From the NCBI RefSeq assembly GCF_900156055.1, contig NZ_FTMQ01000002.1:310001-374000 (forward strand): a DNA stretch of 64,000 nucleotides, read 5' to 3'. Below the pieces are notes generated by a model that saw only the letters and a list, made by a program, of their open reading frames with translations, was not told where the DNA came from and ran no database searches. This DNA comes from Rhizobium sp. RU33A (lineage in GTDB: Bacteria; Pseudomonadota; Alphaproteobacteria; Rhizobiales; Rhizobiaceae). Below are positions 52,075 through 61,317 of this stretch, one piece after another (positions within the stretch are counted from its first letter, which is position 1; each line of letters starts with the position of its first letter). Both the position numbers and the translations under genes were made by a program.

Positions 52075-53844
52075 TCAGCGGACCGGCCAGACCATCAGGA
52101 GCGCGGGGACCGAGACCAGCACGATCAGCACTGACAGGGGAAGGCCCAGCCGCGGATAGTCGGAGAACTTGTAGCCGCCGGGACCCATGACCAGCGTGTT
52201 GCACTGGTGGCCGATCGGCGTCAGGAAATCGCAGCCGGCACCAATGGCGACCGCCATGAGAAAGGCTTCCGGCTTGTAGCCGATGCCGGTGGCGAAACTT
52301 GCTGCAATCGGCGCCATGACAAGGACGGTTGCAGCATTGTTGAGGAAGGGCGTCACGGCCATTGCGGTCAAGAGGATCAGCGCAACGGCGCCCCAGGCGG
52401 GCAGGCCGCCAGCGACCGCATTCAGCCAGCCGGCAATCACGTCGCTGCCGCCGGAAGTTCGCAGCGTATCGGCGACTGGGATCAGGGCGGCGAGCATCAC
52501 GAGGATCGGCCCGTCGACGGCGCGATAGACCTCGCTGACCGGGATGACACCGAAGGCGACCATGGCAAGCGCTGCCGCGAAGAAGGCAATCGCGACAGGG
52601 GCAAGGCCGAGCGCGGTGGAACCCATGGCGACAACGAGGATCGCCAGCGGGATGAAGATGTTACGGCTCGTTCCCAGCAGGATTTCCCGTTCGGCGAGCG
52701 GCAGGCAGCCGAGTTCGGTCAGGATGGAGGGCATCTGCTGGCGCAGACCCTGCAGCACCACCACGTCGCCCGAGCGCAGCGTCAGTTGGCCCAGACGTTC
52801 GCGAATGCGTTTGCCCTGGCGGCTCACCGCCAGAAGATTGACACCATAGGTGTGGACGAGCGACAGCTCGCTCGTCGTCTGGCCGATCAGCGGCGAGCCT
52901 CGACCGATGACGGCCTCGACCGACGAGACATCTCCACGCTTCTTGCGATCATGCTCGGTGCTGCCGGAGAGGCTCAGATTGCCCTGGGAAACGATGCGGT
53001 CGAGCGCTTCCGAGGGGCCTTCCAGGAGAAGCGTGTCTTCCTCATGCAAAAGCACGTCGGGGAAGGGTGAGAGGCGCGTGTGTCCACGCAGGATGGCGCT
53101 TGCGGTTACCTCGCCATGCGCGGTCTGCAGCAGGTGATGCAGGGTCTTGCCGGCGAAGGGCGATTGCCGGGTGATCATGGCTTCCGTGGCGAAGCTCGAG
53201 CTTTCCAAAGCCTCCTGCAGCGAGGGGTTCTGGTTCTCGCGGCGGGGGACCAGCCAGTAGAAGAAGATCAGGAAGACGATGCCGGCGGCTGCGAGCGTCG
53301 CGCCGACCGGGGTGAAGTCGAACATGGTGAAAGACTGGCCGGTCAGCTCCTCGCGCAGCCGTGAAACCGCGATATTCGGCGAGGTGCCGATCTGTGTCAT
53401 GAGCCCGCCGAGCAAGGCGGAAAAGGCCATGGGCATCAGGAAGACCGAGGGCGGGACATGGGACCGACGGGCAAACTGGAAGGCGACGGGCATCATGATC
53501 GCCAGCGCGCCGATGTTCTTGATGAAAGCGGACAGGATCGTCACCGTCACCAGCAACAGCAGCATCTGGCCGTGCAGGGAGGTGAGGGCAGGAAAGAAGC
53601 GCTTGATGGCGAGATCCACCACGCCGGAGCGGGCGACACCGGCGCTGACCACCAATGCGCTGCCGACGATGATGACGAGATCGTCAGAGAAGCCGGAAAA
53701 GGCATCCGCTGCCGGCAGCAACCCAAGCGCGACCGCTGTTACGAGCGCCACGCAGGCCACAACGTCGTAACGAAACTTCTCCCAGAGAAAAGCGGCCATC
53801 ATCACTGCGATGAGGCCAAAGGCGAGGATTTGCTCGTATGTCAT
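52075..53844 (-). CDS. SLC13-family (DASS) transporter with two RCK/TrkA-C domains
   Basis: 589 residues. Two halves of membrane helices (about 1-185 and 390-589) surround a central cytoplasmic region with two TrkA-C-type domains (about 205-275: GKTLHHLLQTAHGEVTASAI; and 290-365: GQTTSELSLVHTYGVNLLAV). The transport motifs TQIGTSPN and TPFLNNAATVLV/LTPIGHQCN match sodium/sulfate or dicarboxylate symporters. The substrate is probably an anion. The start at 53844 (MTYEQILAFGL) follows GGAG; the open frame upstream is not coding. Confidence 0.9.
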   Translation of the reverse strand: MTYEQILAFGLIAVMMAAFLWEKFRYDVVACVALVTAVALGLLPAADAFSGFSDDLVIIVGSALVVSAGVARSGVVDLAIKRFFPALTSLHGQMLLLLVTVTILSAFIKNIGALAIMMPVAFQFARRSHVPPSVFLMPMAFSALLGGLMTQIGTSPNIAVSRLREELTGQSFTMFDFTPVGATLAAAGIVFLIFFYWLVPRRENQNPSLQEALESSSFATEAMITRQSPFAGKTLHHLLQTAHGEVTASAILRGHTRLSPFPDVLLHEEDTLLLEGPSEALDRIVSQGNLSLSGSTEHDRKKRGDVSSVEAVIGRGSPLIGQTTSELSLVHTYGVNLLAVSRQGKRIRERLGQLTLRSGDVVVLQGLRQQMPSILTELGCLPLAEREILLGTSRNIFIPLAILVVAMGSTALGLAPVAIAFFAAALAMVAFGVIPVSEVYRAVDGPILVMLAALIPVADTLRTSGGSDVIAGWLNAVAGGLPAWGAVALILLTAMAVTPFLNNAATVLVMAPIAASFATGIGYKPEAFLMAVAIGAGCDFLTPIGHQCNTLVMGPGGYKFSDYPRLGLPLSVLIVLVSVPALLMVWPVR

Positions 53845-53986
53845 TGGGCTCCGGCCAAATGCGGATGATCGATGAAGGCGTAAGCGCTGACAGCAATTCC
53901 GGCAAGAGCCGATCGGTTCCAGCGCGATCGCTGCAGATAAGAAAGGCCCATCTCGCGACAGGCCTTCTTTTCGATTCAGCTGGAGC

Positions 53987-54745
53987 TCAATGCACTGCCG
54001 TCTTGGCCAAACGGTCTCGCTCGCGCTTGCGGCGGGCGAACATGTTGAGCACCTCGACCAGGGCCGAGAAAGCCATGGCAGCATAGACATAACCCTTGGG
54101 CACATGGAAGCCCATGCCCTCGGCGATCAGCGTGGTGCCGATCATCATCAGGAAGGCCAGCGCCAGCATGACGATGGTCGGGTTCTTCTCGATGAAGTTG
54201 GCAAGCGGGGTCGCTGCCACCAGCATGACGGTCACGGCCGCAACCACGGCGACGACCATGATCGGGACATGCGGCGTCATGCCGACAGCCGTGATGATGC
54301 TGTCGATCGAGAAGACGAGGTCGAGCAGCAGTATCTGGCCGATGGCGCTCGCGAAGGTCGTCGATGCAGTGGAGGCGATGAAGTCCTCTTCCTTGTCGAC
54401 GGGGTCGACGGCGTGGTGGATCTCTTTCGTTGCCTTCCAGACGAGGAAGAGGCCGCCGGCGATGAGGATCATGTCCTTCCAAGAGAAGCCTTGGCCGAAG
54501 AGCTCGAAGACCGGCGTGGTCAGCTGGACGATCCAGGCGACCGTGCCGAGCAGGGCGAGACGCATAACTAGAGCAAGCCCGATGCCGATGCGGCGCGCCT
54601 TTTCGCGCATCTCGGCGGGCAGCTTGTTGGTCAGGATCGAGATGAAGATGAGGTTGTCGATGCCCAGCACGATCTCCATGACGACGAGCGTCACGAGCGC
54701 GACCCAGGCGGCGGGGTCCTGGAGGAGAACGCTGATATCTTCCAT
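53987..54745 (-). CDS. TerC-family integral membrane protein
   Basis: 252 residues with seven or so helices. The family motifs are [15 protein letters not shown] near the N-terminus and [16 protein letters not shown] in the second half, each with the acidic residue thought to bind metal. TerC proteins are linked to tellurite resistance and, in several bacteria, to manganese export. I looked for a yybP-ykoY manganese riboswitch in the 119-bp leader and found none. It sits between the SLC13-type gene and the TetR gene, all on the minus strand. Confidence 0.92.
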   Translation of the reverse strand: MEDISVLLQDPAAWVALVTLVVMEIVLGIDNLIFISILTNKLPAEMREKARRIGIGLALVMRLALLGTVAWIVQLTTPVFELFGQGFSWKDMILIAGGLFLVWKATKEIHHAVDPVDKEEDFIASTASTTFASAIGQILLLDLVFSIDSIITAVGMTPHVPIMVVAVVAAVTVMLVAATPLANFIEKNPTIVMLALAFLMMIGTTLIAEGMGFHVPKGYVYAAMAFSALVEVLNMFARRKRERDRLAKTAVH

Positions 54746-54864
54746 AAGTGACTTCCGTGCTGATCAAACGGATTATGATCCCCAGGACATGAGCCATATC
54801 CGTGGGGTTGGCAAGCAGCCAACTAAAATCCGCGCGCGGAATAAAGTTCCGTCGCAGATTAGGC

Positions 54865-55527
54865 TTAGGACTCGGGGCTTCTGGGGCCGTAGAAGTTCAT
54901 GAACATACGAAGGCCTGATTCGACCACGCGTTCGATCTCCTTGTCGTCGGGTCGCACGGGGATGTCGTTGAACAGCCGCTTCTTGAAATAGCCTGCTGTT
55001 GACATGTCGATGAACTGGCGTGCGGCCAGATCGCTGTCTTCGACCGAGAGTTCGCCCTTTTCATGGGCAGCAGCAATATAGTCCTGCAGCAGCACCTTGA
55101 TGTTGGTGGGCGACGAAGCAAAGAAGCGCTGACAGAGCGTCGGCATCCGGTCGAGCACACCCATCAGGATGCGCATTGTCGGGATCATCTCAGTGTCGAG
55201 AATGAAATGCGCGTGGGCGAGCGCATAGCGCCGCAGGCCCTCCTCGACGTGGGTGCTTTCTTCGAGGATCTGTCGGATGGCGGCATCGAAGGCGCTCTTT
55301 TCTCGCTCTACCAGAGCGCCAAACAGATCTTCCTTGCTCTGGAAATAGACGTAGATGGTGCCTTTCGAGACGCCTGCCTCGCGGGTGACGTCATTCATGC
55401 TTGCGGCATCGTAGCCAAGCTTCATAAAGACGCGCTTGGCCCCATCTAGGATCTGTCCCCGCTTGACCGGATCTGCGCCCGCAGCGAAGCGACCCACCCC
55501 GGCGACGGGATAGGAGGGCGGCGTCAT
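54865..55527 (-). CDS. TetR/AcrR-family repressor, likely regulator of the adjacent emrAB pump
   Basis: 220 residues. The N-terminal helix-turn-helix is RVFMKLGYDAASMNDVTREAGVSKGTIYVYFQSKEDLF, followed by a ligand-binding domain (about 75-215). The start at 55527 (MTPPSYPVAG) has AGGA seven bases upstream; an ATG at 55554 is possible. It diverges from emrA, and an inverted repeat in between is its likely operator. It should release the pump genes on binding a toxic compound. Confidence 0.9.
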   Translation of the reverse strand: MTPPSYPVAGVGRFAAGADPVKRGQILDGAKRVFMKLGYDAASMNDVTREAGVSKGTIYVYFQSKEDLFGALVEREKSAFDAAIRQILEESTHVEEGLRRYALAHAHFILDTEMIPTMRILMGVLDRMPTLCQRFFASSPTNIKVLLQDYIAAAHEKGELSVEDSDLAARQFIDMSTAGYFKKRLFNDIPVRPDDKEIERVVESGLRMFMNFYGPRSPES

Positions 55528-55593
55528 GGCGATTTCCTGCTCTTGTTTCGACATTTCCTGTCCGACAAAAAATTAACTGCGTTGCGCGGCCTC

Positions 55594-55649
55594 GTCTCCA
55601 AGGCCCGTTTCTGCCTCTTGATATGGGGCAAAAAAGGCTCTATGTCAAT
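55594..55649 (-). promoter_or_regulatory. Predicted promoter of the TetR-family gene
   Basis: On the minus strand TTGACA (55642-55647) and CATATC (about 55619-55624) are 17 bases apart. The candidate operator at 55651-55664 lies directly upstream of the -35 element, so bound repressor could affect both this promoter and that of emrA. Confidence 0.45.
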
Positions 55650-55650
55650 C

Positions 55651-55664
55651 GAACCGAACGGTTC
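55651..55664. promoter_or_regulatory. Inverted repeat, likely TetR-family operator
   Basis: GAACCGAACGGTTC has 6-bp arms GAACCG/CGGTTC around AA, with further weak symmetry outside (TCGAACCG and CGGTTCAG). It lies between the divergent repressor gene and emrA, 36 bp upstream of the emrA start, in the position expected for a local TetR repressor. Confidence 0.65.
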
Positions 55665-55699
55665 AGTTCGAGAGAATTCACCAATCCCCGGTTCATATC

Positions 55700-56887
55700 A
55701 TGTCAGCGACGCCAAGATCCACCGCCCTTCGTTCCACTTCCACTCCAGTCGACCGGAATGAGGCTGCGCTCCTGACGGAGATGGATGCAGGGGAACCCCA
55801 TCCGCCGGAAAAGACCTCCGCCTCCAAGCCGAAACGCCGCAGCCCAGTGCTACCGGTCATCCTTGCTGCACTGCTCGCAGGCGGTGCCTGGTACGGCTAT
55901 CAATGGTGGATCGATGGTCGCTTCATGGTGTCGACCGACGACGCCTATATCGAAGGTGACATTGCGATCATCTCGCCTAAGGTTTCTGGCTATGTCGAGA
56001 AGGTCAACGTTGCCAGCAACCAGGTCGTCCGTGCCGGCGATCCGCTTGTGACCCTCGATGGCGGCGACTACCAGATCGCCTATGATCAGGCCGTGGCCGG
56101 GAAGCAGAGCTCCGATCTTGCGATCGCCCGCATCGATGCGCAGATCAATGGTGGTCAGGCGAGCGTCGCGCAGGCTCAAGCGCAACTCGGTTCTCTGGAG
56201 GCTGCAGTTCGGGGCGCCGAAATCACGGAGAAGCGCGCGAGCGAGCTTGCGGCCAAGAGTGTCGGCACCACCGCCGATCTCGACAATGCCAAGGTGGCGC
56301 TCGACCAGGCCCGCGCCAATCTGGTGGCGGGCCACGCGGCGGTCGCTTCTGCCGAAGCCAACCTTTCGATCCTCAAGGCACAGCGGGATGAAGCACTGAA
56401 CGCCGTGAAGGTGCAGGATCAGGTGGTGGCGAAAGCCAAGCGCGATCTCGATTTCACCGTGCTGAAGGCGCCCTATGACGGCGTGATTGGCAATCTCTCG
56501 GTTCAATCGGGAGATCTCGTCTCGGCCGGCAAGCGTCTTGCGGCTCTGGTGCCGACCAGCGAACTCTATATCGAGGCGAACTTCAAGGAAACCCAGATCG
56601 CGCATCTGGTGCCGGGTTCGAAGGTCTCGATCCATGTCGATGCCTATGGCGACGATGCGCTCGAGGGGACAGTGACGTCGATCGCACCGGCCTCCGGCGC
56701 CATCTTCTCCATGCTGCCGGCTGAAAACGCCACCGGCAACTTCACCAAGGTTGTCCAGCGCGTGCCTGTCCGCATTGCGCTGCCCAAGGAAGCGCTTGCC
56801 GGCGGCCATCTGCGCGCCGGCCTCAGCGTTATCGTCGACGTCGACACCCGCACGGCCCCCGAGGGCCAGGCGCTTGCCGCGAAGTAA
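55700..56887 (+). CDS. emrA: Membrane fusion protein of a multidrug efflux pump (EmrA/HlyD family)
   Basis: 395 residues. A cytoplasmic N-terminus of about 47 residues precedes one membrane helix (about 50-70). The lipoyl half-motifs (STDDAYIEGDIAIISPKVSGYVEKVNV and VLKAPYDGVIGNLSVQSGDLVSAG) follow, separated by a long alpha-helical hairpin rich in Ala/Gln (about 125-245). It bridges the inner-membrane MFS pump to an outer-membrane channel. emrB follows 34 bp downstream. The upstream ribosome site is weak. Confidence 0.92.
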   Translation: MSATPRSTALRSTSTPVDRNEAALLTEMDAGEPHPPEKTSASKPKRRSPVLPVILAALLAGGAWYGYQWWIDGRFMVSTDDAYIEGDIAIISPKVSGYVEKVNVASNQVVRAGDPLVTLDGGDYQIAYDQAVAGKQSSDLAIARIDAQINGGQASVAQAQAQLGSLEAAVRGAEITEKRASELAAKSVGTTADLDNAKVALDQARANLVAGHAAVASAEANLSILKAQRDEALNAVKVQDQVVAKAKRDLDFTVLKAPYDGVIGNLSVQSGDLVSAGKRLAALVPTSELYIEANFKETQIAHLVPGSKVSIHVDAYGDDALEGTVTSIAPASGAIFSMLPAENATGNFTKVVQRVPVRIALPKEALAGGHLRAGLSVIVDVDTRTAPEGQALAAK

Positions 56888-56921
56888 CACCACCGGCTGA
56901 CGTTATCGAAAGGGCCGTGTC

Positions 56922-58505
56922 ATGGCCGCAATCACTTCTACAGCCATCGCGCCCCCGGCACCTGCCGAGGAGCGGATGGATCCGAAACGCGTCTTCGCTT
57001 TCCTGGCGATGGTGTTCGGCATGTTCATGTCGATCCTCGACATCCAGATCGTTTCGGCCTCGCTTGCGGAAATCCAGGCGGGTCTCGGCGCCGGATCAGA
57101 TGAAGTCGCCTGGGTGCAGACCGCCTATCTGATCGCCGAAGTGATCATGATTCCGCTCTCTGGTGTGCTGGCCCGGATCGTCTCCACCCGGGTGCTCTTC
57201 ACCTTTTGTGCCGCAGGCTTCACGCTCGCCAGTGCTCTCTGCGCCACGGCCACCAATATCGAGCAGATGATCGTCTACCGCGCGATCCAGGGCTTTATCG
57301 GCGGTGGCATGATCCCGTCCGTCTTCGCGGCTGCCTTCACCATCTTCCCGCCGTCGAAGCGCAACGTCGTCTCGCCGATGGTCGGTCTCGTCGCCACACT
57401 CGCGCCGACGATCGGCCCGACGATCGGCGGTTACATCAGTCATGCCATGTCGTGGCACTGGCTGTTTCTCATCAACGTGATCCCGGGGATACTGGTCGCG
57501 GCCGCCGCATGGAGCCTGATCGACTTCGACAAGCCGGATCTCAAGCTTCTGAAGAAGTTCGACTGGTGGGGGCTGGCCTCGATGGCGGTCTTCCTCGGCA
57601 CGATGGAATTCGTGCTGGAGGAGGGAAACAACAAGGACTGGTTCAACGATTATCACATCGTGCTCGGCACAGTCGCCATGGTGATCGGCGGGGCGATCTT
57701 CTTCTGGCGCGTGTTCAAGGTCGAGTTGCCGGTCGTGGACTTGCGTGCCTTTTCCAATGCAAACTTCGCCTTCGGCTCGCTGTTCTCCTTCGTCATGGGT
57801 GTCGGCCTCTACGGGCTGACCTACCTCTACCCCCTCTATCTCGGGCGTATCAGAGGTTACGATTCGCTGATGATCGGTGAAACCATGTTCGTCTCGGGCG
57901 CTGCGATGTTCCTCACCGCGCCGGTGGCGGGTGCGCTGTCGAACAAGCTCGATCCGCGCGTGATGATGATGATCGGGTTTTCAGGCTTCGCGCTTGGCAC
58001 CTACATGATGACCGGGATCACGGCAGACTGGGACTTCTACGAACTCCTGGTGCCGCAGATCCTGCGTGGTTGCTCGCTGATGATCTGCATGGTTCCTATC
58101 AACAATCTGGCGCTCGGCACACTGCCGCCTGACCGGATCAAGAACGCTTCCGGCCTCTTCAATCTGACCCGAAACCTCGGCGGTGCCGTTGGGCTCGCGA
58201 TCATCAACACAATGCTGACGCAGCGATCTGACGATCATTATGCGCGGCTCTCCGAGCAGCTTTCATGGGGCAACCAGGCGGCTCTCGACTGGCTCGCCAG
58301 TGTCGGTGCCAACTATGACAGCTATGGCCTCGATGGCACGGCGGTGGCGATCAAGAAGCTGTCGGGTGTGGTGACGCAGCAGGCCTGGCTCCTCTCCTTC
58401 ATGGACGTCTTCATGGGGCTGACGGTGCTCTTCGTTGCGCTGGTCTTCATGGTGCTGCTGCTGAAGAAGCCGACGGGTGCAGCACCCGCTGGCGCTGGCC
58501 ATTGA
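56922..58505 (+). CDS. emrB: Multidrug efflux MFS transporter, DHA2 (EmrB/QacA) family
   Basis: 527 residues with 14 membrane helices. Diagnostic stretches are GMFMSILDIQIVSASLAEIQ (helix 1), WVQTAYLIAEVIMIPLSG, RAIQGFIGGGMIPSVF and the helix 5 motif GPTIGGYISHAMSWHWLFLINVIPG. It exports hydrophobic toxic compounds with proton antiport together with EmrA. AAAGGG lies seven bases before the start. A clear terminator follows at 58562. Confidence 0.93.
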   Translation: MAAITSTAIAPPAPAEERMDPKRVFAFLAMVFGMFMSILDIQIVSASLAEIQAGLGAGSDEVAWVQTAYLIAEVIMIPLSGVLARIVSTRVLFTFCAAGFTLASALCATATNIEQMIVYRAIQGFIGGGMIPSVFAAAFTIFPPSKRNVVSPMVGLVATLAPTIGPTIGGYISHAMSWHWLFLINVIPGILVAAAAWSLIDFDKPDLKLLKKFDWWGLASMAVFLGTMEFVLEEGNNKDWFNDYHIVLGTVAMVIGGAIFFWRVFKVELPVVDLRAFSNANFAFGSLFSFVMGVGLYGLTYLYPLYLGRIRGYDSLMIGETMFVSGAAMFLTAPVAGALSNKLDPRVMMMIGFSGFALGTYMMTGITADWDFYELLVPQILRGCSLMICMVPINNLALGTLPPDRIKNASGLFNLTRNLGGAVGLAIINTMLTQRSDDHYARLSEQLSWGNQAALDWLASVGANYDSYGLDGTAVAIKKLSGVVTQQAWLLSFMDVFMGLTVLFVALVFMVLLLKKPTGAAPAGAGH

Positions 58506-58561
58506 CGCCACCATGCCCGGGTAAGCTTGCGGGTTCAGGCTCTTCCCTGATCTCCAAGGCT

Positions 58562-58597
58562 CAGACCGCCTCACATGTTGAGGCGGTCTTTTTTTCG
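58562..58597 (+). terminator. Rho-independent terminator of emrAB
   Basis: GACCGCCTCA (58564-58573) and TGAGGCGGTC (58579-58588) form a perfect 10-bp stem with a 5-base loop, followed by seven T residues. Confidence 0.88.
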
Positions 58598-58604
58598 AGC
58601 GAAA

Positions 58605-58639
58605 GAGGTACGTACGTCAAATTCTGATTTACGTACCTC
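58605..58639. promoter_or_regulatory. Inverted repeat, candidate LacI-type operator of the xyl genes
   Basis: GAGGTACGTA (58605-58614) and TACGTACCTC (58630-58639) are perfect 10-bp inverted arms separated by 15 bases. Each arm contains the small palindrome GTACGTAC or TACGTA. The site lies 35-69 bp upstream of the LacI-family gene and just after the emrB terminator, a natural place for autoregulation. The inner sequence could hold the -35 element of the promoter. Confidence 0.6.
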
Positions 58640-58673
58640 ATTCGCCGGTGTAGGACAGGCGCCGGAGAAGAGA

Positions 58674-59699
58674 ATGAAGCCGACTGTCCATGACATTGCC
58701 AGCCGCGCGGGCGTAAGCCTTGCCACCGTCGATCGAGTTTTGAACCGTCGGCCGGGGGTGAGCGCGCGCACCCGGGAGAAGGTGGATCAGGCGGTGAGCG
58801 AACTCGGCTTCGTGCGCGACGTGGCGGCGGCGAACCTTGCCAAGGGGCGGATCTATCCGCTGACCTTCATCATTCCGTCGAACGACAATTCTTTCATGCG
58901 GGGCCTGAGGCTTGCACTCGACGAGGCAAGCGCACGCGCGGGCGTCGAGCGGATCGCGATCCGGCTTATCGACGTGCCGGCTTTCGATGCCGCAGCGCTT
59001 GCTGCCGCTCTCAGACACGCGGCAATGGAAGAGCCGGCGGGCATTGCCTTCGTCGCCGTCGATGCGCCCGATGTGGCGGCGGCTGCCCTGGAGATCGTGT
59101 CTGCCGGTATTCCGCTGGTCACCCTCGTTTCTGATCTCTCGGGCGCGGAGCGAGATCACTATGCCGGGATCGACAATGCGGCTGCCGGGCGGACTGCAGC
59201 GAGCCTGCTCGGACGCTTTGCGGCTGGCCGGCAGGGCAAGGTTGCGGTGCTCGCGGGCTCCATGCTGGTGCGCGACCATCGCGAGCGCTGCGAGGCCTTC
59301 GCTTCGGTGATGGCGCAGGACTTCCCTGGGCTTGCAGTCTTGCCCGTGATTGAAGGGCGTGACGATCCCGCTGTTGTCGAACGCAAGCTCTCCGCGCTCT
59401 TCGCGGACCGCAATGACATTGTCGCGCTTTACAGTCTTGGTGCTGGCAATCGCGGCCTGATCAGGGCGCTGGAACGGCAGCCGGCCGAACGCCGGCCGGT
59501 GGTCATCGCCCATGAACTGACGGAGACGACGCGCGGGGCGCTCCAGTCCGGCCTCATCGATGCCGTGCTGAACCAGGATGCCGGCCACGAGGTGCGCAGC
59601 GCCATTCGCGTACTGAAGGCCAAGGCCGACGGTCTGCCGGTCGTGGCCGCGCAGGAGCGCATTCGTATCGACATATTCTTGAAGGACAATCTGCCCTGA
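58674..59699 (+). CDS. LacI-family transcriptional regulator, likely of xylose genes
   Basis: 341 residues. LacI helix-turn-helix at 4-30 (VHDIASRAGVSLATVDRVLNRRPGVS) and a periplasmic-binding-protein-like effector domain (about 60-341: PLTFIIPSNDNSFM, AGIDNAAAGRTAASLLGRF). The start at 58674 (MKPTVHDIAS) has GGAGAAGAGA directly upstream. It is followed 23 bp later by xylB on the same strand, so it probably controls xylB-xylA and itself through the inverted repeat upstream; the sugar ligand is inferred. Confidence 0.9.
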   Translation: MKPTVHDIASRAGVSLATVDRVLNRRPGVSARTREKVDQAVSELGFVRDVAAANLAKGRIYPLTFIIPSNDNSFMRGLRLALDEASARAGVERIAIRLIDVPAFDAAALAAALRHAAMEEPAGIAFVAVDAPDVAAAALEIVSAGIPLVTLVSDLSGAERDHYAGIDNAAAGRTAASLLGRFAAGRQGKVAVLAGSMLVRDHRERCEAFASVMAQDFPGLAVLPVIEGRDDPAVVERKLSALFADRNDIVALYSLGAGNRGLIRALERQPAERRPVVIAHELTETTRGALQSGLIDAVLNQDAGHEVRSAIRVLKAKADGLPVVAAQERIRIDIFLKDNLP

Positions 59700-59722
59700 A
59701 GGCAGAGGAATGGAGGACACCC

Positions 59723-61171
59723 ATGTATCTCGGATTGGATCTCGGCACATCGAGCGTGAAGGCGATGCTGATCGACAGCGACCAGAAGGTTGTCGGCGTC
59801 GGCCATGCCGGTCTCACCGTGCAGCGACCGCATCCTGGCTGGTCGGAACAGGCGCCGGGCGACTGGCTCCGCGCGACCGAAGAGGCGATTGCGGCGCTGA
59901 AGGCGTCGCACCCCCGGGAACTGGCCGCCGTCAAGGGTATCGGACTTTCCGGCCATATGCATGGCGCGACGTTGATCGATGCGCAGGACAGGGTCTTGCG
60001 GCCCTGCATTCTCTGGAATGACACGCGCAGCCACGCGGAAGCAGCGAGCCTTGATGCCGATCCGCGCTTCCGCGCGCTGACCGGCAATATCGTCTTTCCG
60101 GGCTTCACCGCGCCGAAGCTTGCCTGGGTGAAGAACAACGAGCCTGAGATCTTTGCGAAGGTCGCCAAGGTTCTGCTGCCGAAAGATTACCTGCGCCTTC
60201 TGCTGACGGGCGAATATCTCTCCGACATGTCGGATTCGGCTGGCACCAGCTGGCTCGATACCGGCAAGCGGGCCTGGTCGACGGAACTGCTTGACGCGAC
60301 CGCGCTGACCGTCGAACAGATGCCGGGCCTCGTTGAGGGGACCGATCGGGCGGGCACGCTGCGCGCTGAACTGGCCGCAAAGTGGGGTCTCGGTTCTGAC
60401 GTGGTCGTTGCCGGCGGGGCAGGGGACAATGCGGCCTCGGCCTGCGGCATGGGCACGGTTGCCGAAGGCCAGGCCTTCGTCTCGCTCGGGACTTCGGGCG
60501 TGCTGTTCGCGGCCAACGCTTCCTATCTGCCGAAGCCGGAAAGCGCCGTGCATGCCTTCTGCCATGCGCTGCCCAACACCTGGCACCAGATGGGTGTCAT
60601 CCTGTCGGCCACCGACGCGCTCAACTGGCATTCCGGCGTGACCGGCAAGTCGGCTGGCGAGCTGACCGGCGAACTGGGCGATGCGCTGAAGGCGCCCACC
60701 GGGGTTACTTTCCTTCCCTATCTCTCGGGCGAACGCACGCCGCACAATGACGCGAAGATCCGCGGCGCCTTAATCGGTCTCGGCCATGAAAGTGATCGGG
60801 TCGTGCTGACGCAAGCCGTGCTGGAAGGCGTGACCTTCGCCATCCGGGACAGTCTGGAGGCACTGAAATCCGCCGGCACCAAGATCTCGCGCGTCACGGC
60901 CATCGGCGGCGGTTCGCGTTCCCGCTACTGGCTGTCCTCGATTGCGACTGCGCTGGATATGCCGGTCGACATTCCCGCCGACGGTGATTTCGGCGCTGCC
61001 TTCGGTGCGGCGCGGCTTGGGTTGATTGCGGCGACCGGGGCGGATCCGCTTTCGGTCTGCACGGCGCCCGAGACGGCCGAGACGATTGAGCCAGTCAAGG
61101 CGCTGAGCTCGGCTTACGAGACGGCTTACGGCCGCTACCGGGCGCTTTATCCGGCGATCCGGGGACTTTGA
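59723..61171 (+). CDS. xylB: Xylulokinase
   Basis: 482 residues of the FGGY kinase family. The opening is LGLDLGTSSVKAMLID, and GIGLSGHMHGATLID, ILWNDTRSHAEA, GAGDNAASACGMG and LPYLSGERTPHND are xylulokinase-type motifs. It phosphorylates D-xylulose to xylulose 5-phosphate, which the transaldolase of this window can use in the pentose phosphate pathway. GGAGGA lies upstream of the start. xylA follows after a palindromic element. Confidence 0.96.
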   Translation: MYLGLDLGTSSVKAMLIDSDQKVVGVGHAGLTVQRPHPGWSEQAPGDWLRATEEAIAALKASHPRELAAVKGIGLSGHMHGATLIDAQDRVLRPCILWNDTRSHAEAASLDADPRFRALTGNIVFPGFTAPKLAWVKNNEPEIFAKVAKVLLPKDYLRLLLTGEYLSDMSDSAGTSWLDTGKRAWSTELLDATALTVEQMPGLVEGTDRAGTLRAELAAKWGLGSDVVVAGGAGDNAASACGMGTVAEGQAFVSLGTSGVLFAANASYLPKPESAVHAFCHALPNTWHQMGVILSATDALNWHSGVTGKSAGELTGELGDALKAPTGVTFLPYLSGERTPHNDAKIRGALIGLGHESDRVVLTQAVLEGVTFAIRDSLEALKSAGTKISRVTAIGGGSRSRYWLSSIATALDMPVDIPADGDFGAAFGAARLGLIAATGADPLSVCTAPETAETIEPVKALSSAYETAYGRYRALYPAIRGL

Positions 61172-61177
61172 GCTTCT

Positions 61178-61287
61178 ACCTCCCCCTTGAGGGGGGAGGT
61201 CGCTGCGTAAGCAGCGGGTGGGGGTGAACCCCACCATCACCCCACCCCGGACCTTTCGGTCCGACCCTCCCCCTCAAGGGGAGGGTA
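61178..61287. repeat. Modular palindromic intergenic element, copy B (inverted relative to 36211-36336)
   Basis: Read on the minus strand, it has the same modules in the same order as copy A: an end hairpin CCCTCCCC/GGGGGAGGG, the hairpin GGACCGAAAGGTCC, the GGGGTGGGGTGA stretch and an end hairpin ACCTCCCCC/GGGGGAGGT. In place of copy A's CGCGCGTTCCGCGCG it has CGCTGCTTACGCAGCG, different bases but still a perfect hairpin. It lies between xylB and xylA and would be part of their mRNA. Confidence 0.78.
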
Positions 61288-61317
61288 GACATACAAACAC
61301 ACCAAGGAGGACTACCC

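Noticed and set aside
51872-52159. 95-codon open frame starting next to the EcfG-type promoter
   Set aside because: Its start would lie upstream of the predicted transcription start, it lacks a ribosome site, and it reads through the strong terminator.
54746-54864. Possible manganese (yybP-ykoY) riboswitch upstream of the TerC gene
   Set aside because: The leader lacks the conserved riboswitch core as far as I can read it; only a short CG palindrome at 54829-54840 is present.
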